Shown piece by piece: positions 57,513-64,000 of a stretch of 64,000 nucleotides of DNA. How positions within the stretch are numbered: position 1 is the first letter of the stretch; each line of letters opens with the position of its first letter. A program made the position numbers and the translations under genes. The notes under the pieces are model-generated. The model saw nothing but the letters and a program-made list of their open reading frames with translations, ran no database searches and was not told the DNA's origin. Location: positions 132,232,532-132,296,531 of the forward strand of contig NC_055996.1 of the NCBI RefSeq assembly GCF_018446385.1, given 5' to 3'. Origin of the DNA: Zingiber officinale. Its lineage: Eukaryota > Streptophyta > Magnoliopsida > Zingiberales > Zingiberaceae.

Positions 57513-57782
57513 CAATGGCAGAGCCAGTCAGGATCAATTACCTGGGCTGATCTCAAGATGTGGGTCACAAACATTGACATCGAGATCGCCAACGTCGTCA
57601 TTGTAAGCTAGCGGCTGACGGCGACGCCGCCCCCCGGGCTAGTCGCCGACGTCGACATCGCCACCCAGGCTAATCCCTAATTTTTCTCATTTTTTCCCTT
57701 TCTTCCCTTGTAATTTTTGTTCTCACCGTCGTTGGCTACCCGGGCTATAGCCCGGGTAGCCATGAACTTGGCTCCGCCTTTG
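57513..57782. mobile_element. hAT-type MITE nested in the SINE
   Basis: 270 bp, ends CAATGGCAGAGCC / GGCTCCGCCTTTG (inverted with two mismatches), flanked by perfect 8-bp repeats tttggaat at 57505-57512 and 57783-57790. GC-rich interior. The ends match the CA(G/A)NGGCGGAGCC type of plant hAT MITEs. Confidence 0.92.
57734..57761. repeat. 28-bp perfect palindrome inside the MITE
   Basis: ggctacccgggcta joined to its exact inverse complement, 20 bp from the right end of the MITE. It can form a strong hairpin. Confidence 0.93.
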
Positions 57783-57929
57783 TTTGGAATAGTGACTAGT
57801 ACATAAGAGAGGTATTTACCTCAGTTTTATCGAGATTCAAACTCCAAATCTCATGATGACAATACCTCATGCGTTAGTCACTAGATCCATTCGAGGAGAC
57901 ATAAAAGAGTAAATTGAGAAGTATTATTC

Positions 57930-58145
57930 TGGAAAAAAAAAATTGAATACGTTGGCCCCTAGCGTCCCCGTCAATCCGTCTCAGGGTCAACACGGAGGAG
58001 GTAAATCACGAATGACTACTAGCCTTTGGAATAGTGACTAGCACATAAGAGAGGTATTTATCTTGATTTTATCGAGATTCAAACTTCAGATCTTATGATG
58101 ATAATATCTAATACGTTAGTCATTAGATTCATCCGAGGAGACGTA
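57930..58145 (-). mobile_element. SINE copy, uninterrupted
   Basis: Second copy of the duplicated SINE, colinear with 57410-57900 apart from the missing MITE. It ends in a T-rich run on its own strand. Confidence 0.83.
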
Positions 58146-58150
58146 AAAGA

Positions 58151-58743
58151 GTTGTTTCACGTACTATAGACAGTTGGAGATCGAAAAATATAATATTTTT
58201 TTTAGAAATCATAGTCAAAGGCAAAGCCGTTCATTAATTTGTTTTATATTTAATATTTATTTGTATTGCATATTGTTAGATAGTAATAATTTGTGAATAC
58301 ATGATGGGAGCTGATTGGGTCGGGCCTGGGAAGAAAGGGATTGGGGCTCGATATGTGGACTTAAAAGAAGTTAAGCCCGGGAAACATAACATATTTGGGT
58401 CCGGAAATAAGAGGTACTCGGTAAATTGGGTTTGGAACCTTATGGTACTCCGCCTAAGAATTTATTAGAATCGGATTTGGAATCGCATAGTATTTAAGAG
58501 TCAACATTCGATTAATTTATCTATAGATTAATTGAATTAGTTAAAAATTAAATGAATCGAATTTTTTAATTGATTATTTCAATTAACATTGAATTAAATG
58601 AATTTATTTAAAAAATAGTAAAAAAATGTATATAAAATTAATATTAAATTAATCAAATGCTCATCATTAACAGTGATTGGCCTGTAATCTAGTACTCGGA
58701 ATCAGTCTTTAGTTGTATAATGTTCGGCCTTAAAATCTAATAC
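58151..58743. other. AT-rich spacer
   Basis: No gene recognised. A patch at 58300-58500 has phrases (ttgggtccgg, gagtcgggtttgga, aatcgcatagt) that recur beyond the Tourist MITE, so it is probably an old repeat. Confidence 0.4.
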
Positions 58744-58746
58744 TAA

Positions 58747-58970
58747 GGGGTATTTAGTTGATGAATTTAGGAATAAAAAAATGGAATGATAGTAAAAGAT
58801 TGTGTTTTAATTATGAATTTGAAAATAATAATTTTAAAATAATTTTTAAATTTATGAGAATCAATTAAACCTATATAATTAGATGAATTTTATTTTTATT
58901 TTTACTTCTATTATATTTTACTATTAAATTTATATTCATAATTATTTTCATCATTTAACAAAACATGACC
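58747..58970. mobile_element. Tourist (PIF/Harbinger) MITE
   Basis: 224 bp between TAA (58744-58746) and TAA (58971-58973). The ends ggggtatttagttgatgaa and tttcatcatttaacaaaacatgacc are imperfectly inverted. The three-base TAA duplication, small size and AT-rich interior fit the Tourist class. Confidence 0.7.
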
Positions 58971-59291
58971 TAAGAGTCGGGTTTGAAATCGTATAATGCT
59001 CGACTTTAAAATCCGGTGTTCGTAAAGCGAGTCCATAGCCAAATAGTACTTGGCTTCAGAGTCCAGTGCTTGAGAATTCAATTCGAAGACGAATGACGTC
59101 CAACGTGATAAATGGGGCTCGGGAAAAGAGATGTGAATTTTTGAAAGGAGATCAGGTGCAATAAGAATAGCATGACGACGAACGTTAATACTCGTTAATA
59201 ACAAAGTATTACCATGAGAGGAGATTATGAGATCATTATTAAACAGATGGGTAATAATGGTAATCAACAGTTGTTGAAAAGAAAAATATTA

Positions 59292-60849
59292 CGGGGTGTA
59301 TTTAATCAAAAGATTGAATATTTTTTATTAATTTTTTATAATAAATTTTTATGGAGTTGATAGATTTTTTTATAGAATCTTATATAATTATAAAAAAAAT
59401 TAATAGAGTTCTATAGGTTTTTTTTATAGGACTTCTATAAATATTTATAAATTTTACATAAACTTGTGGATTTAAGAGGGTGTATTCAATCTTAAAAAAA
59501 CGTAGGCGGTCATGTTCTCGTATGATATTTATTTTCAAACAAAAACTAAAATATCTAATTAAATTTATTTTTTTAATAAAATAATAAATAGTAAACTTGT
59601 CTATAAAAAATGGTTTCAACTTTTTATACTTTTATTTTGGTTAAAAACAAAGAGAAGATAACGTCTCATTTAAAAACAAACTTTAATAATATAATTTTAA
59701 ATCCAATAATATTATAATAATTTTAAATATTTTTATTTATAATTTTAATCCAAATTAACTTGAAATGTTGGTCAACCTTTAATTTGGTCAAACTTTCAAT
59801 AAATTTTAAATTGATCAATTTGATTAGTAAAAAAAATTAATAATAATATTATTAATTTGATTAGTAATAATATTATTAAAATAAATATAAATATATAAAA
59901 TTTATTTAGAAATTTTTAAAATTTAATAAATTTTATAAAATATTTTTAAGTTGAATTTCATTAGACTTTATTAAATTATCTATTAATGTTGAGACTTAAT
60001 TTGATTTATTAATATATATTTTATATTAAATCTTATTGTCTCAAGTTTCTCTTCCCTTTACGCACAGTGCCATTGTTCAAATCGACTTCGACTTCGACTT
60101 GCTCGCAAGTAGTCGACGAAAGCATCACCGACCGCTTCAAATAATTTTTCTATTTGTTTTCCTCCTTTTTGGCGCACCACAGGCTTCATCGGATGACACT
60201 CATTGTTTTTCATCACGAGCAATCGGAGAAAAAATCTCCGCTTGGAGCCCACTGTCATGAGTCGTTACCGAAGAAAAGGCTGCAAGCGGTTGCTGTTCCG
60301 TTTTAGCCGTTCCGATCCATTCTTTTGCCGTTATAACGTCGGAGAACGATATTTCAGAGGACTCTCAGCTTCACATGAAATGCATGCTGAGAAGTTGATG
60401 CAGGCCACCAAGAGGTTGAACAATGATGAGGCCTTTAAGATCAAAGAAATAATTAAAATCGAAGAGTGGGAAGAGAAATGACTTATTTGTAAAAAATTAA
60501 AGCGATTTGAAGTTTATAGAAATCTAAGGATGAGAAGAAGACTTTTTATTTTATTTTTAAAATTATACCAAGTGTTTTGAAGAGCTCTTATTGGTTAAAA
60601 TTTATATTCAAGGATTTCTAAAAGAATCCATAAAAATCTATTGAAACTTTGTATACCAACAGATTTTCATAAAGTTTTAAAAAGTCAAGTTTGAATACCA
60701 TATGATTTTTTAAAACTCTATAAAAATCTAATTTAAATACCACTAGATTTCTATAAAGTTTATAAAAGTCTAGATTGAATACACCTAGGCTTTTAAAATC
60801 TACAAAAATCATTCAAAGTAATTAAAAGTCCAACATTAAATACACCCCC
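59292..60849. mobile_element. Harbinger-like non-autonomous element, 1.56 kb, with nested ends
   Basis: Ends cggggtgtatttaat and attaaatacaccccc are inverted, flanked by TTA (59289-59291 and 60850-60852). A second inverted pair, gggtgtattcaatct (59478-59492) and agattgaatacacct (60772-60786), lies inside, suggesting one element in another or a composite. The right 300 bp has repeated taaaaatctaga-like subterminal words. The centre (about 60040-60480) is far less AT-rich and holds a gene-like ORF. No transposase was seen. Confidence 0.65.
60257..60481 (+). CDS. Unidentified gene-like ORF inside the Harbinger-like element
   Basis: A 74-codon ORF from ATG 60257 with a basic start (MSRYRRKGCKRLLFRF) and a charged helical end (EKLMQATKRLNNDEAF ... 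EEWEEK). Its base composition contrasts with the surrounding AT-rich element, and an acceptor-like cag lies upstream (60179-60181). It was not recognised as any family. It may be a captured host exon or chance. Confidence 0.3.
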   Translation: MSRYRRKGCKRLLFRFSRSDPFFCRYNVGERYFRGLSASHEMHAEKLMQATKRLNNDEAFKIKEIIKIEEWEEK

Positions 60850-60852
60850 TTA

Positions 60853-61082
60853 ATATCATAATGGACATCATTATGTGGTAAACACTATAAAAGAAAGGTG
60901 ATAATTAAAAGACAATGTATGCTAATTAATTTCACAAGATCATCTTCTCTATTCTATTATTTTTCTATATTTTCTCTTTTAAAAATCTCATTTAAGCATT
61001 AAGGGATCATACAAGACTAACACCCTTCGACTATATGTTAACTTTTGGCAAGACACTTCTCTTATTAAGATGCGAAGGTTAA
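60853..61082. other. Short spacer, nothing recognised
   Basis: AT-rich sequence between the Harbinger-like element and an LTR-like piece. Confidence 0.4.
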
Positions 61083-62134
61083 TGTTGATGCAATCGGTCT
61101 CTTAGATTTTAATATTTGACAATATATCAATATCAAATCAGATTGATCAAGGGTTGATCCAAACATGATATGATATTTGGATGTGAGTGAAGTCTAGTTA
61201 GATCAAAATTAATTATATGACTAATAAGGAAAAGTCTAGTTAGGATAGATGACTAGTAGGTCTTAACTCATGGTTAGGTAAGGAAAATTCCTAACTAGAG
61301 GTTAGACAAGTAAGAAGTTTACTGAGTGATTAGTTCTAACTGGAGGTTATGCAAGAATAAGTCCAAACAGGTTAAAGGAAGATTGGATACTTGGCAAAGG
61401 AAATCTTAGGGAGTGAACTCTAGGTGGTGAAATCCTAAAGAGTGAATCTTAGGTGTTGAAGTCATGGAGGAAGTCCAAGCAAGAAGCCCAGTAGGTTGAG
61501 TAGACTTACAGAAGTGTAGTTTGATCCTAAGGAGGACCTTTAGGTGATAAAGTCGTGGAGGAATAAACTCCAAACAAAAGGGAAATCTAGTAAATTAGGT
61601 AGACTTACAGAATTAGGTTTGCATGCTTTGTTGTGTTTAAATGATATTTTGCAAGAACTTGGAGTAGAAAAAAAATAGAGATCAAGAGAAACGCAATCAG
61701 AAGCAGCCTGGATCAAGTCCAGGATGAACCAGACTAGATCCCGATGCTTGGATTGGTGTCGGGCACATCGACTGGTTCCAAGCAGATGGAAACATCCTAG
61801 GTGCCTAGCTTGGACATACTCTAGGCATCTGGACCGATTCCAAGCGCTTGTAAGGGCTCCAGGCGCCCGGAACATCTCTAGGTGCCTGGACTAGAGTTGA
61901 TCGAGGAGGGATAAAACTTTGGCATATTCAGATAAACGCCAAGCTAGGGGTGCCTGGAAGGCCTTCAAGATGCCCAGAAAGGCTCTTTATAAGCAACCAC
62001 AAGCAGAGGCTTTAACATCACTTCTTCCATCTTCTACTCTCTGTCTCTGGTATTCGATGAATGTACTATGAAGCTTGGCGACTGGGGAACCTCTAATAAG
62101 GGTGCGCTGTGCTTAGCACTCCCGGACCGGCCAC
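61083..62134 (+). mobile_element. LTR-like fragment, Copia style
   Basis: Begins tgttgatgcaatc.gt with gatttt..atatttgacaat soon after, like the start of the LTR at 23542 (tgttggtgcaac ... gatgtttgacaat). It has repeated gtgaa.tcttagg and ctaggtgcctgga words. It stops where the next LTR begins and lacks a CA end, so it was probably cut by that insertion. Confidence 0.55.
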
Positions 62135-63157
62135 TGTTGGAGCAATCTAAGTGCTCTAGGTTTTGATGTTTGGGCAAAAGTTTAAGTTAAGTTTATTGTT
62201 GTATTTGATATGCATTGTGAGTGTGCAAGATACAGGTACAACAAGGAAAGTCCAAGTGTGATGTTGGCAAAGGAGGAAAGTCCAAGGGTGAGTCTTGGCG
62301 GTATAACTCTAAGCATGTAGTCTTGGTAACATAAGTCCAAGTGTGGCTTGGGAATGGATGAACTCTTAGATGCGCAACCTCTTGGAAAAGGAAGACTCGA
62401 TAACAATGACAAAGCATATGGAAGCTCTAGAAGACAAGACGTGAAGAATGGGGAGACATCCGAGGGACATGAGGCTGATGGAGGAGGCTAGAAGGCTAGG
62501 TCTAGGTCTAGGTTGTGCGAGCAAGGACGAGTGCATGAGAGACTGTATGCAAGGTAAATTCCAGATCACTGTAGCAGTTACTGTAGCGCTACTATAGCAT
62601 AACTGTAACAATCGATTGATATTTTTATCAGTCGACTGGTATCGAGTCGTTGGCTTGTAACAGTCGAAATCCATGAAGGCCAATCGATTGATAAGTATAG
62701 CAGTCGATTGGCGGCAGAAACATTGCTTAGATGTTTCCATCCGAGCTCTATTTAATGGAGCTCGGGATGCCTGAGCAAGGTAACGAAATTAGTAGTAGTT
62801 AACCGTAATTAGAGTCTCCAAGTGCTCAAGTGATTTAGTGTGGTATTGTGCAAGTTGTGGTGATGTTTCTCCATCCATAAGGAGCTACGCGAGCTAGTCA
62901 AAAGTTCTGCGGAGAATCATCCACCGACAGATTGGGATCCACCTTATGGATAGTCGTGGAGTAGGAGCCCTAATTTCGGAACCACGTTACATAAATGTGT
63001 CATTGGATTTGTGTTTTTTTGTCTTTGTGTTGTTTAGGATTTAGCTTCCTTGTTAGTATTTGCTTTTATATTTTCATTGCGTACTAACAAGTGTATGAAG
63101 TGACGATTTGTGTGATCAACTATTCACCCCTTCTAGCCGGGCATCAAGGTCCCAACA
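62135..63157 (+). mobile_element. LTR of a Copia-style retrotransposon (5' LTR, element leaves the window)
   Basis: 1023 bp from TGTTGGAGC to CCCAACA, directly followed by the primer site tggtatcagagc (63160-63171). It contains cagtcgattgg/caatcgattga words at about 62608-62715. The second LTR is beyond the window, so target duplication cannot be checked. Confidence 0.82.
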
Positions 63158-63224
63158 AATGGTATCAGAGCTTGATCGCTCTTTGTTGGACTAATCGCCA
63201 AAGGAGCAACCGCTAGAGAAGAAG

Positions 63225-63850
63225 ATGGAGTCAGAGGGACCTCTCGGATGGGACATCCAAATCCCACCTCCATATGACCGCGAAGCTTCGACTATTGAAA
63301 GTCATGCTTGGAGACGTGGTTCCAAATGGATTGGAACCATTGGATGGCATTGGAGGAGCCATTCAAGACTCCAATCGACAGGAAGGGAAAATGCCTCCGG
63401 CCTCGGTATTGAATCGAAGAGCAAAGGGAGCAATCAAAGGCAGACAAGGAGGTAACTAGAATTTTAATTGATTTATTACCTCCTAATGTGATATTGAATA
63501 TAGGTGAGTACAAGAGTGCTCATGAGCTTTGGAGCAAGGTGATTGCACTCTATGAAGATACTACACAACTCCAAGGAGTGGAAGAACCCAAGGAGAAGGG
63601 TTCATTAGTTCAAGGGAAGGACTAATCAGATATTGACACGTGCTCAACATCTAAGGAGGAGAATGAAGATGAGGAGGTATCATCCACATTTTCAAAGGAG
63701 GAAGAAGTGGAACTGTCCACATCTTCAAGGGTTGATATTCGATTTTAAGCGGACTATTCTGTCGAGGATATCGCCGACGATTTGGAATTGGAGAGCGCTG
63801 ACGATATTGAGTGTTACCTGCTTGTTGATTCTTTAAAGTGAAACAATTCT
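63225..63850 (+). mobile_element. gag-like start of the Copia-style element
   Basis: Begins MESEGPLGWDIQIPPPYD, similar in position and style to the gag start of the 7.2-kb element, and continues with sequence such as DLLPPNVILNIGEYKSAHELWSKV and acidic Glu/Ser-rich stretches. It is interrupted at least twice; a fossil copy. Confidence 0.65.
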
Positions 63851-63882
63851 CAGTATCATGAGTATTAGTCAAATGGTATGTG

Positions 63883-64000
63883 CACTATCTTTGAGGAAAG
63901 TGTTGAGGAACCCCCACATGTTGTACGGCTTGAGGCCGATGCTCTGGGTGACGATGGTGCGGATCTGCCCGAGGTCCTTTAGGGGTTGGGTAGGTCCCCC
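63883..64000 (-). other. Open, coding-like minus-strand stretch at the window edge, unidentified
   Basis: The last 118 bases turn GC-richer. On the minus strand they read without a stop in a frame giving DLGQIRTIVTQSIGLKPYN followed by MWGFLNTF. This looks like protein sequence but no family was recognised. It may be an exon of a host gene that continues outside, or a captured fragment in the retrotransposon. Confidence 0.35.

Larger units (their letters stand above)
57410..57900 (-). mobile_element. SINE copy, interrupted by a hAT MITE
   Basis: On the minus strand it starts ctcctcgaatggatctagtgactaacgc (box A region) with ggagtttgaatctcg as a decayed box B. After the inserted MITE it continues with gatttacctcctccgtgttgaccc. 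It is the same family as 1683-1873. Confidence 0.82.
57387..58150 (-). repeat. 243-bp tandem duplication carrying a SINE, one copy with a nested MITE
   Basis: Unit 1 (57387-57907) and unit 2 (57908-58150) both run from agtaaattgagaagtatt to gaggagac.taaaagag. Unit 1 is longer by 278 bp, the hAT MITE plus its target duplication. On the minus strand each unit carries the SINE family seen at 1683-1873. Confidence 0.9.

Overview
This is a stretch of plant nuclear DNA, most likely from a monocot. The host genes are intron-bearing and several are strongly GC-rich in coding sequence (H+-ATPase, UGT, DUF868, ARM protein), while the spacers are AT-rich. Placement near the Zingiberales is only a guess from the style of the repeats. 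No organelle, bacterial or viral replicon genes were seen.

Layout. 0-12 kb: two host genes on the minus strand, an ARM-repeat protein (2.75-4.37 kb) and a DUF868 protein (6.9-8.1 kb), with a SINE at 1.7 kb and a solo LTR at 9.6-11.3 kb. 12.3-16.1 kb: a complete 13-exon plasma-membrane H+-ATPase gene (955 aa) with two GC-AG introns, followed by two related hAT-type MITEs. 18.4-22.35 kb (minus): the 20S proteasome beta-3 subunit, rebuilt here from seven coding exons (204 aa). It sits head to head, 357 bp apart, with a chloroplast-type SAM-dependent methyltransferase (22.7-34.8 kb, plus, about 355 aa). The methyltransferase's first intron carries a 7.2-kb LTR retrotransposon that lands inside a 204-bp tandem duplication. 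35.4-36.8 kb: an intact UGT708-like glycosyltransferase.

37.86-48.57 kb: a full-length Ty3/gypsy element of Tat type with TTGGT target duplications, degraded gag-pol, a 64-bp repeat array and antisense ORFs. It sits next to the right end of a CACTA transposon (49.6 kb). 49.6-53.75 kb is a rearranged duplicate of the methyltransferase-3'-end plus UGT segment. It holds a stray last methyltransferase exon, a fragment of a UGT leader and a UGT pseudogene, separated by an inverted solo LTR. 53.8-56.1 kb: a DUF247 pseudogene with an internal deletion and an LTR-like insertion full of tandem repeats.

56.2-64 kb is gene-poor. It has a tandemly duplicated SINE with a nested hAT MITE, a Tourist MITE, a 1.56-kb Harbinger-like element enclosing a gene-like ORF, and two Copia-style LTRs, the second followed by a primer-binding site and gag-like sequence.

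The host genes do not form a pathway. The two clear relationships are the proteasome/methyltransferase divergent promoter and the methyltransferase-UGT segment that was duplicated together. No clearly new biological system was found. The most interesting points are splicing-related: two GC-AG introns in one gene, a duplicated in-frame microexon split by a retrotransposon, and an inverted repeat over a splice acceptor.
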